Shown here piece by piece: positions 53,522 to 61,503 of a stretch of 64,000 nt of DNA. A program made the translations under genes and the position numbers. Location of the stretch: NCBI GenBank assembly GCA_947628695.1, contig CANRAV010000003.1, positions 57,655 through 121,654 on the forward strand, in the 5' to 3' direction. The notes below the pieces were generated by a model. The model made no database searches. It saw only the letters and a list, made by a program, of their open reading frames with translations, and had not been told where the DNA came from. Position 1 is the stretch's first letter; each line of letters opens with the position of its first letter. Origin of the DNA: an uncultured Clostridia bacterium. Lineage in GTDB: Bacteria > Bacillota > Clostridia > Oscillospirales > CAG-382.

Positions 53522-53810
53522 ATGAACAAGAATAGCGCAATAGGGCGCAGCTGGGACGAGGTAGAAAAGGAGCTTTACACTCCGGAAGAGATAGCGGCCG
53601 GCGATTTAAGAGTTTCTTATATAGGGCGTATCACAGCTAGGCGGAAAATGGGCAAATGTAAGCCAAAACTTGAAGAATTGAGATGTGCGGCACACCGTTA
53701 TGGCTCCTGTGATGAAGGGCACAGCCGGTCCTCAGATTGAAACCGTGTTAAAGGTTTTGGCTCCGCTTGGGAAGACGCTTGCCATTGTACCGCTTGGCGA
53801 AGGCAAATAA
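53522..53810 (+). pseudogene. frameshifted XRE/HigA-type antitoxin remnant
   Basis: The first ~50 codons encode MNKNSAIGRSWDEVEKEL, YTPEEIAAGDLRV and KLEEL, the familiar N-terminal part of HigA-like antitoxins. Then the frame shifts near 53685. A second frame continues the expected HTH and tail (VMKGTAGPQIETVLKVLAPL, then GKTLAIVPLGEGK and a stop at 53808-53810). No toxin ORF is found beside it. The intact first frame gives only a 72-residue chimera ending in Arg/Ser. It is probably a decayed toxin-antitoxin locus. Confidence 0.75.
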
Positions 53811-53850
53811 AGCGCAGTCTTAAGCAAAGCTGCGCTCTTAAACAGACGTT

Positions 53851-53884
53851 AAAAAATCCGGTGAAAAGCGTCACCGGATTTTTT
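53851..53884. terminator. bidirectional terminator
   Basis: A 14-bp stem AAAAAATCCGGTGA / TCACCGGATTTTTT with a six-base loop lies between the antitoxin remnant (plus) and the AlbA_2 gene (minus). Confidence 0.85.
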
Positions 53885-53918
53885 CTTGCTTGTGAATTCG
53901 GCGCAAAGGAACAGCGCG

Positions 53919-55250
53919 TCAATCTGCCAGGCGGTAGCGAAGCCCTTTGGCCGTCCCGCTTTTTACAAGTACGCCGTCGTCGACCATTTTCCGCAAAAGC
54001 AAAACGGCGGTCGACTGAGAGACCTGCAAAGCCGCCTCTACGTCCTTGCGGATGACAAACCCCTGTTTGCGGCAAAGGTTTGCAACCGCCTCTGCGCGAT
54101 TCCTGTCTCTCGCACCGCTTGACAAAGCGTGCTTCGCTTCCATAGCTTCTGCCTTGTTCTCCTTCACATAGTTGACGTTCGGAAGGACTATTTTAAACGC
54201 ATTGCTTGTCGTTTCCACGGAAGGCTTTAAGGCAGAATCGGAATAGCTTTCGTTTATTTTCAAGATGCCCGTTCCGTAAGCCTCGATCAACTTCAAGCGA
54301 TAGAATATATTGGCAAGGTATTGATTTCTAAGCGCTGAAACGCCGAGAAGAACATCGTCAAGCGATATTCCTTTGACAAGCCCGCCTATCGACACAAACT
54401 CTATGCGGTCGTCGAAAATGCTTATAAGGGTCGATCCGCTGAAGGAATAGTCACGGTGCACGACGGCGTTCAGCAGCGCCTCGCGCACGGCAACAGAGGG
54501 GTAATCCCGGCTTTCCAGCCGTTCAAGGCCGTGAAACTCCGCACGGGTGCGGTTGTAGCGGTCTATATAGGCAAAAGCGTCTTCAAGCTGCTTAAGCAGT
54601 GAACCGGAAAACTCGCTTCTGTCTTTAAACACCGTTTTTTTGCTGCCCTCGAAAACGGCAAGCTTCAGCGTATGCGTGCATTGCTCCGACAATAGAAGCG
54701 CAAGATTTGTATATGTCCCATCCTCGCCGATAAGGTGAAGCGTTTTCATTTGCCGAGTTTCAAGCTCCAGCCCGGCTTTTTCGAAGAAGGCCGTGCAGTA
54801 TTCAAAGGTCAGCTGCTGGTTTACGGAACGCGCCGATTCAAAGCTGTCTCCGCCCGTCTCCTTTATCATGGCGAGAATGGCAGCGTCGGAAGCCGGCACG
54901 GTCGACGACCCCTGACGCACGTAAACTCCCTCCGGGCGGATTCCCTTTTCGCGCAGATAATACGGCCTTGCGGTGCCGCGCTGCACCGACAAAACGACAA
55001 CTTTCTTCCCGTCCGTTTCGTCTATGCCGCAGTCGACAAACATTGTCACATCCGGCCTTACGGAGTCGCGAAGGGCGTTTATGACGCGGAGCACCGTCGC
55101 GTCAGCATCCGCCACGCCGACGACCGTGCCGTCGTCGTCTATGCCGATATAAACCGTGCCTCCGTCGCTGTTTGCAAAGGCCGCAGCCGTTTTCTTTATA
55201 TCGTCCACATATTCACGCTTAAATTCAACCGTCTTTCCTTCGGTAAGCAT
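53919..55250 (-). CDS. AlbA_2/HATPase ATP-binding regulator with winged helix
   Basis: A 443-residue protein. The N-terminal AlbA_2 (Schlafen-type) domain covers about residues 5-125: EGKTVEFKREYVDDIKKTAAAFANSDGG (key part AFANSDGGTVYIGIDDDG) and EGVYVRQGSSTVPA. The middle holds a HATPase_c_4-like domain with REALLNAVVHRDYSFSG and YGTGILKI. A C-terminal winged helix (ALQVSQSTAVLLLRKMVDDG) follows. Such proteins are common next to restriction, toxin and helicase genes in Clostridia and are thought to be transcription or nucleic-acid-directed regulators. Operator-like tandem repeats lie in its own leader. Confidence 0.85.
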   Translation of the reverse strand: MLTEGKTVEFKREYVDDIKKTAAAFANSDGGTVYIGIDDDGTVVGVADADATVLRVINALRDSVRPDVTMFVDCGIDETDGKKVVVLSVQRGTARPYYLREKGIRPEGVYVRQGSSTVPASDAAILAMIKETGGDSFESARSVNQQLTFEYCTAFFEKAGLELETRQMKTLHLIGEDGTYTNLALLLSEQCTHTLKLAVFEGSKKTVFKDRSEFSGSLLKQLEDAFAYIDRYNRTRAEFHGLERLESRDYPSVAVREALLNAVVHRDYSFSGSTLISIFDDRIEFVSIGGLVKGISLDDVLLGVSALRNQYLANIFYRLKLIEAYGTGILKINESYSDSALKPSVETTSNAFKIVLPNVNYVKENKAEAMEAKHALSSGARDRNRAEAVANLCRKQGFVIRKDVEAALQVSQSTAVLLLRKMVDDGVLVKSGTAKGLRYRLAD

Positions 55251-55277
55251 CTGTGTTCCTCCGCTTTCTTTTTGCCA

Positions 55278-55328
55278 ATCTAATCATCAATCTAATCATT
55301 TTTCTAATTATCTAATTATCTAATCATT
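55278..55328 (-). repeat. tandem ATTAGAT repeats in the leader of the AlbA_2 gene
   Basis: Read on the minus strand, the motif GATTAGAT / AATTAGAT recurs five times in about 50 bases just after the predicted transcription start. This is a likely binding array for the gene's own winged-helix product. Confidence 0.6.
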
Positions 55329-55357
55329 ATTATAATCAGATTGAGGTGATTTTGCAA
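55329..55357 (-). promoter_or_regulatory. sigma-A promoter of the AlbA_2 gene
   Basis: On the minus strand, TTGCAA (55352-55357) and TATAAT (55329-55334) are spaced 17 bases apart, immediately upstream of the ATTAGAT repeats. Confidence 0.7.
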
Positions 55358-55388
55358 GATGTTTTTTCACTTTTTTGCGAAAAAAGCG

Positions 55389-55409
55389 GGCAGCCCGCAA
55401 AGGGCTGCC
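55389..55409 (-). terminator. terminator after the second sigma-fusion gene
   Basis: GGCAGCCC / GGGCTGCC with a five-base loop is followed on the minus strand by CGCTTTTTT. Confidence 0.75.
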
Positions 55410-55454
55410 TGATTTTATTTTGCGCGGTGAGGGAACGAAAGCGTTTCCCCACCC

Positions 55455-56993
55455 TTATTTAAATTGCTGCAAAATATCGACAAAGCGGTTGCCGGAGGGC
55501 GGCGCTACCTTCCCCGCCTTTTGGCCGTATTCTATGACGTCGGCGAGCATGCCGACAAAAAGGCTGTAACACAGGCGGTCGACGTCGTCATGCAGATGCG
55601 CGGGGAAAAGCTTTTTGTAGCCCTCGACAAAGCTGCAGACACACTCGGCATATGCGGGCATAAGCGGCATCAGGCTTTTGACGGCTATCTCGCGGAAGCG
55701 CTGTGTCTGCTCCATTGTAAAAGCCGGGGTTGTCACAAACAGGCTGCCGTCAGCCCTCTTTACTATGTAGCCCTCGTTTACGGCGTTGTCAAGGGAATAG
55801 AGATCCTCCGTTTTACCGCTTTTCAAAATGTCCTCGCACACGTTGACGTAGTTGTCGTACATCATAGAGCGCTGCGCAGTGCCACCTATTCCGTTAAACA
55901 CGGTGTGGGAATAGCTTCCGCGGCTTGCACCGTTGGAGTTCTTTTCAACGCCTATGCCCATCCACTTGGCACCGTGCGTCTCTATGCTGCCGATGTAGCT
56001 CCACATATATCCGTCAAAGCGCTTTTTAAAGCGCGGAAACGGGAGCGGGTTGCACTTTTCGCCCGCATAGGAGAAGGCAAGCGCCGAAAACAGATAGAAA
56101 AGGCTGTTTTCGTCCTTCTCCGCCTTGTAAAAGTCAATCTGAAGAGCCTGCCTTGTGACGTCTTTAAGCGCCGATATTAAGCCGTCAGCGACGGGAAGCA
56201 GCGCTTTTTCCGCGTTTTCCCGGTAGTAGATGCCGTGCTTGTCCGACCGGATGACAAAGCCGGTTTGGTACCTTCCCTTCCCCGCTTCCACCATAGCCTC
56301 ACGCGAGAGGAGGTTTTCTACCCGATCCTCCACATAGTAGGCGGGAACGCCGCAAAGCTCCGCCAGCTCCCCGACGGTTCGCGGTTTTTCGTAGGAGCAG
56401 CATAAGATGTTCTGCGACAGCGCGTCGTCAAAGAAGGCGGTCGGAAAGGGCCGAAGCTTTCCGTCGTAATTGCAGCTTCCGTAAAGGCTTAAGCTTAAGT
56501 GTACCGGCCGCAGTGCCGTTTCGTTCATGCTTTTAAATCCCCCTTTTATTTTTTTGCGGGCCTCCGCAAGCCGCCAGGTGACGGTCCCCTCCGGGATGTG
56601 CAGCTTTTCGGAGATGGCTCTTGTTGAAAGGCCGTCGTAATAGTGAAGGATTATGACGTCGCGGTAGATTTTGGGAAGATACGCCACCTTTGCGCGGAGG
56701 AACCCGTAAACCTCGCCGTCACCATCTTCGCCGTCTTCCGCAAGCGCCTCTTCCGGGACGTCGTACAGGTAGACGGCGCGTTTCTTCCCGGCAGCGCGGC
56801 GGAAAGCGCGCGTGACGTTCCTTGCAACACCCCAAAGCCAGGGCTCGAACCTGCCCTCGTCCTTAAGCTTCGGCAGCTCGCGAACTGCCGTAAGCAATAT
56901 CTCCTGCGAAAGCTCGTCAGCCTCCTCGCGGGAGTAGGTGTGACGGACGGCGAAGCCGTAAACCCTCTCCGCGTAGTCCTTAATTCTGTCCAC
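55455..56993 (-). CDS. ECF sigma factor with ~350-residue C-terminal extension
   Basis: A 512-residue protein starting with GTG. Residues 1-155 are an ECF sigma factor: region 2 with YSREEADELSQEILLTAVREL and WLWGVARNVTRAFRRAAGKK, region 4 with LPKIYRDVIILHYYDGLSTRAIS and IPEGTVTWRLAEARKKIK. From residue 156 a distinct module follows: a winged-helix-like part (PRTVGELAELCGVPAYYVEDRV, LSREAMVEAG) and an alpha-helical C-terminus. An internal ATG at 56528 has an AAGGGGG upstream, so the extension may also be made separately. There is no membrane segment and no anti-sigma gene nearby. It parallels the 1044-residue fusion at 19996. Confidence 0.8.
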   Translation of the reverse strand: MDRIKDYAERVYGFAVRHTYSREEADELSQEILLTAVRELPKLKDEGRFEPWLWGVARNVTRAFRRAAGKKRAVYLYDVPEEALAEDGEDGDGEVYGFLRAKVAYLPKIYRDVIILHYYDGLSTRAISEKLHIPEGTVTWRLAEARKKIKGGFKSMNETALRPVHLSLSLYGSCNYDGKLRPFPTAFFDDALSQNILCCSYEKPRTVGELAELCGVPAYYVEDRVENLLSREAMVEAGKGRYQTGFVIRSDKHGIYYRENAEKALLPVADGLISALKDVTRQALQIDFYKAEKDENSLFYLFSALAFSYAGEKCNPLPFPRFKKRFDGYMWSYIGSIETHGAKWMGIGVEKNSNGASRGSYSHTVFNGIGGTAQRSMMYDNYVNVCEDILKSGKTEDLYSLDNAVNEGYIVKRADGSLFVTTPAFTMEQTQRFREIAVKSLMPLMPAYAECVCSFVEGYKKLFPAHLHDDVDRLCYSLFVGMLADVIEYGQKAGKVAPPSGNRFVDILQQFK

Positions 56994-57107
56994 TTCCGTA
57001 AGCCTTCACCTGCCTTCCGTTTATAAAGTGCCGCAAAATGTGCCGTCATTGGGGGGAATGGCGAAAATTTTTCGTTTTTTTCGGCATTTAATACGTGCAA
57101 AAAGATC

Positions 57108-57136
57108 GGCAGCGCAGGAGCATGGCCTGCGCTGCC
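57108..57136 (-). terminator. terminator after the dockerin protein gene
   Basis: The stem GGCAGCGCAGG / CCTGCGCTGCC is followed on the minus strand by GATCTTTTTGC. Confidence 0.75.
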
Positions 57137-57177
57137 AACCGGTATTTCAAAGGTTGTGACCCTTTGGCTGAAAAAGC

Positions 57178-58710
57178 TCAAAGCACGTCGATAACCCCGG
57201 CGTCGAACTGAAGGATTCGTGCGGAGTCAATGTTGTTTACAGCGCCGTCCCCGTTTATATCGAGGAGCGCGAACTGCGCATCCGTAAATGTTCCGATGCC
57301 AGCGTCGTATTTTAGTACCGAGGACGCGTCCATGTTGTTGACTTTGCCGTCTCCGTTGGCGTCGCCTTTGGGGTTGCCGTTGGCGTCCGTCACTTGAATG
57401 GTGATTATCTTCTCGGGGTTGTAACGCAAATCGTTGTCTATGAGTTGTTCGCTTTCCCAATCGTAATAATACAAAAGGCTTGACGACGTTGCAAACTGCG
57501 TGTAGGTTATTTTCAGTTTGACCGTTCCGGGCTTTATAAACGTAAGCGTCTCAGAGGAGGAAAGCGTGTTTGTATAATCCTGCTCGCTTTGCGCTACGCA
57601 GTCACTCCCCTCAATCACCGTTACGGACGGCTTGTACGCGACCGGATTATACCCGCGTTCATACCAATTGTATTCGTATTCTTCGTAGAATTCATAGTAA
57701 TAATAATTGTCTTCGTCTTCATATTCGGCAGTCTTCATGTTTTGAAGCGCCGTGTTGGTCAAGGCGGTATTCAAGCGGACGGTACTGCCCGCTTTTGCGG
57801 TGACAGGCGCGTCGGAGGTGATAACAGGTTCCTCAACGGTTATGTCGCCGAAGTGACCCATATTTATTACGCCGCCGAGATCACTAAACAAGATGTCGAG
57901 AGAAGTTGTGCCGGGCTTTATGGCGTATCCGTATTCCAACCGATCGGCGAAATGCATCCAATCCGTAGAACTTAAATAGGCTGTGCGGTCGTCTCCGACC
58001 CAGCTGCAAGGGATGGCACCGCCGTATGCGGGGGAAAAATCCAAAAGCCGGCCGTCCATATTCCTCCCGTTTTCGTATGTATATCCGCCGATTTCGCCCG
58101 CAGGATAAAAGCCGTAGCCTGCGTTTTTAAATTCTACGCCGACGTATTCGTAAGAAGACTTTTCGAAATTGTCTTGACCGTCATACACTTCTTTAAACGG
58201 AGCAGCGTCGACAGCGCGCTGACCAAGCTTCAGCTTCACTTCCCCAACGGTGTCGCCGTATACCAAGGTAAGCGGCTTGTCGGCAGGCCTTTCGGTAACC
58301 GTGAAGGAAAACGTCTTCTCCCTCGATTCGCCGGTTTCCGCGTTGGTTTCCTTAATCTTCACCTGCGCCTTTCCGGGCTTTGTAAAGCAAAGACAATTGC
58401 CGCACATTTCAATATACTGGAAATTGCCGATTTCAACGCAGTCTCCGCTTAATACCGTCATGGTATTGCCTTCGGGCAGCTTTTTGTCCTCCCACAAGTA
58501 GTATATTTGCGATTCAAAGCAAACGGAATCCCCCACCCACAAGCTGTCGAAAACCGCCTCGGAGGGGTATGACAGAAACCACTCCTCTTCCGCCTCCGCC
58601 CCTGCCTTCAGCGGTACGGGGTGCGCAAGTGCGGACAGAAGGAACAAAAAGGAAAGCAATACGGCCGTTACGGCCTTCACCGTGATCCTTTGCGGTTTTA
58701 CACGAAACAT
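57178..58710 (-). CDS. secreted protein with C-terminal dockerin, unknown
   Basis: A 510-residue protein with a signal peptide (VLLSFLFLLSALAHPVPLKA, cleavage near residue 37). It has beta-rich, Ig-like (Big-type) segments marked by CLCFTKPGKAQVKI and LTFIKPGTVKLKITYT. An acidic Tyr-rich stretch lies near residue 345. The C-terminal type I dockerin has two calcium loops (DANGDGKVNNMDASSVLKYD and DINGDGAVNNIDSARILQFD). No catalytic domain is recognised. It could be a structural or carbohydrate-binding protein that docks to a cohesin not encoded here. Confidence 0.8.
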   Translation of the reverse strand: MFRVKPQRITVKAVTAVLLSFLFLLSALAHPVPLKAGAEAEEEWFLSYPSEAVFDSLWVGDSVCFESQIYYLWEDKKLPEGNTMTVLSGDCVEIGNFQYIEMCGNCLCFTKPGKAQVKIKETNAETGESREKTFSFTVTERPADKPLTLVYGDTVGEVKLKLGQRAVDAAPFKEVYDGQDNFEKSSYEYVGVEFKNAGYGFYPAGEIGGYTYENGRNMDGRLLDFSPAYGGAIPCSWVGDDRTAYLSSTDWMHFADRLEYGYAIKPGTTSLDILFSDLGGVINMGHFGDITVEEPVITSDAPVTAKAGSTVRLNTALTNTALQNMKTAEYEDEDNYYYYEFYEEYEYNWYERGYNPVAYKPSVTVIEGSDCVAQSEQDYTNTLSSSETLTFIKPGTVKLKITYTQFATSSSLLYYYDWESEQLIDNDLRYNPEKIITIQVTDANGNPKGDANGDGKVNNMDASSVLKYDAGIGTFTDAQFALLDINGDGAVNNIDSARILQFDAGVIDVL

Positions 58711-58772
58711 TTTTACTGCTCCTCTCTTATTTTAAAATTCCGGTGCCGTTTAAATCTGCGCTGCTGCAGCGC

Positions 58773-59762
58773 TTAATTTGCCTTTGCGATGGGAAGTCTG
58801 ATTTCAATATCTTCGTCTACAAACGTGGAAAGCTTCATATAGTAGTCGCCGTCGCCTTCATACGGGAAATGGAAATAGGTTTCCTGCTCGCTGCCGGGTC
58901 TGATTTCTCCCGCGCTTAAATGGTCGTTGTGAAAATATGCCGACACATTATCAAGCTGCGTCCCTTTCGGCCCGAAAAATTTATAGTAGAAAACATTAAG
59001 TGCTGCCGTTTCGTCGCCTATGTTCTTAATTGTCGCCGGTACTTCGACAACATCTGCACCGTTCTTGTCGGAAAATTCGTTGTCAATCTTGACAAACTTT
59101 ATACTGTCGCTTAGTGTAATCTCAAAGCCGTCAAATTGCACTGCTGTATTAAAGCCCGGTTCTTCGGACTCCTCACTTGAAACGGCGCTGCTTGTTGTGC
59201 TTGTTTGATCATCTGTTTTCGAGGTGCTCATTTGCTCGTCCGTTCCCGCGTTCGCCTTTGTGATGGGAAGCCTGATTTCAATATCTTTTCCTATAAGCGC
59301 GGAAAGCTGCATATAGTAGTCGCCGTCGCCTTCATACGGGAAGTGGAAATATGTTTCCTGCACTCCGCCCGGCCTGATTTCGCCCGCGCCGAAATGGTCG
59401 TTGCCAAAATACGTGGACACATTGTCAAGCTGCGTCCCTTTCGGCCCGAAGAATTTATAGTAGAAAATATTAAGTCCTGCCGTCTTGTCCCCGACGTTTT
59501 TGATTGTGGCGGGTACTTCGACCACATCTGTTCCGTCTTTGTCGGAAAAGCTATTGTCAATCTTAACAAACTTTATACTGTCGCTTAGGGTGATCTCGAA
59601 GTCGTCAAATTTTACGACAGTATTAAAGCCCGGTTCTTTGGCTTCCTCTTTTGAAGCGCCGCTTGTTGTGTTCGACTGATTGCCGCCAGTTGAATTCATT
59701 ACGCAAGATGAAGCCATAAGCATCACCGTGCAAAGCAAAAGAATTGCGATGGCTTTTTTCAT
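58773..59762 (-). CDS. lipoprotein with two near-identical DUF4352-like domains
   Basis: A 329-residue lipoprotein (lipobox MASSC, Cys20). Two copies of a beta-sandwich domain lie at about residues 44-170 and 205-329. Each reads FEITLSDSIKFVKIDN, VEVPATIKN, FYYKFFGPKGTQLDNVS, AGEIRPG and YFHFPYEGDGDYYM. They are separated by a Ser/Thr-rich linker. Similarity at DNA level shows a recent tandem duplication. DUF4352-like domains occur in Gram-positive surface lipoproteins of unknown role, fold-related to immunoprotective proteins. Confidence 0.8.
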   Translation of the reverse strand: MKKAIAILLLCTVMLMASSCVMNSTGGNQSNTTSGASKEEAKEPGFNTVVKFDDFEITLSDSIKFVKIDNSFSDKDGTDVVEVPATIKNVGDKTAGLNIFYYKFFGPKGTQLDNVSTYFGNDHFGAGEIRPGGVQETYFHFPYEGDGDYYMQLSALIGKDIEIRLPITKANAGTDEQMSTSKTDDQTSTTSSAVSSEESEEPGFNTAVQFDGFEITLSDSIKFVKIDNEFSDKNGADVVEVPATIKNIGDETAALNVFYYKFFGPKGTQLDNVSAYFHNDHLSAGEIRPGSEQETYFHFPYEGDGDYYMKLSTFVDEDIEIRLPIAKAN

Positions 59763-59813
59763 TTTCTAATCCTCCGTTCATGCAATGCAGCATAAAACAT
59801 TTTGATGTTAATT

Positions 59814-59842
59814 ATTATACCAAATATATCAAGTATTGTCAA
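59814..59842 (-). promoter_or_regulatory. sigma-A promoter of the duplicated-domain lipoprotein gene
   Basis: On the minus strand, consensus TTGACA (59837-59842) and TATAAT (59814-59819) are spaced 17 bases apart. Confidence 0.9.
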
Positions 59843-59979
59843 GTTTTCTTAAAAACTACGATTTGAAAATTGCTTTTTAAGATAAACTTACTTAACTGAA
59901 CGCACCGACTATCCGGCCGCGAGGATCCCCAACGCAAGCGGCTGTTGCTATTTTTCGCTGTGCCCATCTCTGCGAACGG

Positions 59980-60792
59980 TCAGGCTTTATGCAGCACCGG
60001 CCGGATGCCGCAGCCAAGAGAGGCGATTTTTCCCATCTCCTCTGCGGTCAGGGCAAAATCGAAGATGTCAAAGTTATCCCGTATATGCTGCGGGTTTACA
60101 GACTTCGGGAAGATCACGTTGCCCTCCTGAATGTGCCAGCGGAGAATGACCTGCACATTGGTCTTGCCATATTTCTTCGCAAGTTCGGTAAAGACCGGCT
60201 CGTTTATCAACCCCGCGTCGCCGTGGCCGATGGGATACCAGCTTTCGATGACCGTGCCGTATTTTGCGATACGCTTTTTCAGCTCGTTTTGCTGATAGTA
60301 GGGATGGCACTCGACCTGCAGCGCGGCGGGCTTGATGGACGCCGCTTCGCAGACCTCCTCCAGACGCTCGGATTCAAAGTTGGAAAGACCGATGGAGCGC
60401 ACCTTTCCCTGTGCGACGGCCTTCTCCATGTCGCGCCACGCGCCCATGTAATCGCCAACCTGCTGGTGCAATAAGAGCAGATCTATATAACCGATATTCA
60501 GGCGGGAGAGCATTTTGTCGATACCCGCCATGGTTTTTCCCTCGCCGTACTCGGATGGCCAGAGCTTGGAAGTGACCCAAATTTCCTCGCGGGGAATACC
60601 GCTCTCCCGGACAGCCGCGCCGACGCTGCGCTCGTTCTGATAAGCGTGGGCGGTATCAATGTGGCGATAGCCCATGCGGAGCGCCGAAAGACACGCCTGT
60701 TTGGTTTCTTCTCCCTCCGGCACCATGAAAACACCCATGCCGAACTGCGGAATCTTTGCTCCGTTGTTGAGTGTAAGATATGTCTGATCCAT
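59980..60792 (-). CDS. aldo/keto reductase
   Basis: A 270-residue AKR starting at the ATG at 60792 (MDQTYLTLNNG), after AGGAGGAAAAAAC. The catalytic tetrad is visible: Asp and Tyr in IDTAHAYQNE, Lys in VTSKLWPSEYG and His in DLLLLHQQV. SIGLSNFESERLEEV and NPQHIRDNFDIFDFALT complete the family pattern. It reduces aldehydes or ketones with NADPH. It lies 11 bases downstream of the flavodoxin gene on the same strand, and both are opposite a TetR gene. Confidence 0.9.
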   Translation of the reverse strand: MDQTYLTLNNGAKIPQFGMGVFMVPEGEETKQACLSALRMGYRHIDTAHAYQNERSVGAAVRESGIPREEIWVTSKLWPSEYGEGKTMAGIDKMLSRLNIGYIDLLLLHQQVGDYMGAWRDMEKAVAQGKVRSIGLSNFESERLEEVCEAASIKPAALQVECHPYYQQNELKKRIAKYGTVIESWYPIGHGDAGLINEPVFTELAKKYGKTNVQVILRWHIQEGNVIFPKSVNPQHIRDNFDIFDFALTAEEMGKIASLGCGIRPVLHKA

Positions 60793-60803
60793 GTTTTTTC
60801 CTC

Positions 60804-61325
60804 CTATTTTAAGCCGATTTTCTTTACCCATTTTTCAAGGTCTTTATCGCAGGTCGCGGCGTTGTCGCCGTTTACAGCAAGCCCCTCTGTCATTTTCGCG
60901 TTGGGGCAGAGCCGTGCGATGTCCCGCAGAGAACCCGAAAAGCCGCTGCCGCCGTGGGTGACAAGCGGGCAGACGGTCTTGCCGGAAAAGTCGTAGCTCT
61001 CCAGGAACGTGAACACCGCCATGGGCATGGTCGCCCACCAGTTGGGAAACGCAAGGATGACGGTGTCGTATTCGTCCATGTTTTTCACCCGCGCCGTCAG
61101 CTCCGGGCGGGCGTTCTGTTCATATTCCCGTTTGGCGATCTCGATTTTCTTCATGTGGTCGTCGGGATATTTCTGCACTGTGTCAATATAAAACAGGTCG
61201 CCTCCCAGCATAGCGTGCAGCTTTTTAGCAACAACCTCCGTATTTCCCACAGGCAGATTTCGGATGCCTCCGTGGGAGTAATTCTGCCCCGCGTGGGAAA
61301 AGTACGCAATCAATGTCTTTGCCAT
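60804..61325 (-). CDS. flavodoxin-family protein
   Basis: A 173-residue FMN protein of the flavodoxin_4-like group. The start is the ATG at 61325 (MAKTLIAYFSHAG): AGGAGG lies eight bases upstream, whereas the ATG six bases earlier is too close to it. The phosphate loop FSHAGQNY and the flavin-ring segments FPNWWATMPMAVF and THGGSGFSGSL are clear. It is probably an NAD(P)H- or ferredoxin-linked redox carrier or quinone reductase. First gene of the two-gene unit. Confidence 0.87.
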   Translation of the reverse strand: MAKTLIAYFSHAGQNYSHGGIRNLPVGNTEVVAKKLHAMLGGDLFYIDTVQKYPDDHMKKIEIAKREYEQNARPELTARVKNMDEYDTVILAFPNWWATMPMAVFTFLESYDFSGKTVCPLVTHGGSGFSGSLRDIARLCPNAKMTEGLAVNGDNAATCDKDLEKWVKKIGLK

Positions 61326-61360
61326 TTTCATTTCCTCCTTTTCTTATTGCTCACAAGTCC

Positions 61361-61388
61361 ATTATATATTTTTTCTTGAAACGTACAA
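61361..61388 (-). promoter_or_regulatory. promoter of the flavodoxin-AKR pair
   Basis: On the minus strand, TTGTAC (61383-61388) and TATAAT (61361-61366) are spaced 16 bases apart. Confidence 0.55.
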
Positions 61389-61455
61389 CAACAGCTCCGC
61401 TTCAAAAGAGGTTTACGCCGCACTTTCCGCTGAAATGCGGCATACTACACACGGG

Positions 61456-61484
61456 TTGATTTTTCCACACGGACGGTGTATAAT
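61456..61484 (+). promoter_or_regulatory. promoter of the TetR gene, with a palindrome nearby
   Basis: TTGATT (61456-61461) and TATAAT (61479-61484) are spaced 17 bases apart. An imperfect palindrome GCCGCA...TGCGGC (about 61418-61442) lies between the two divergent promoters and could be the TetR operator. Confidence 0.65.
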
Positions 61485-61503
61485 GCAGGCAGGAGATGTT
61501 GTT

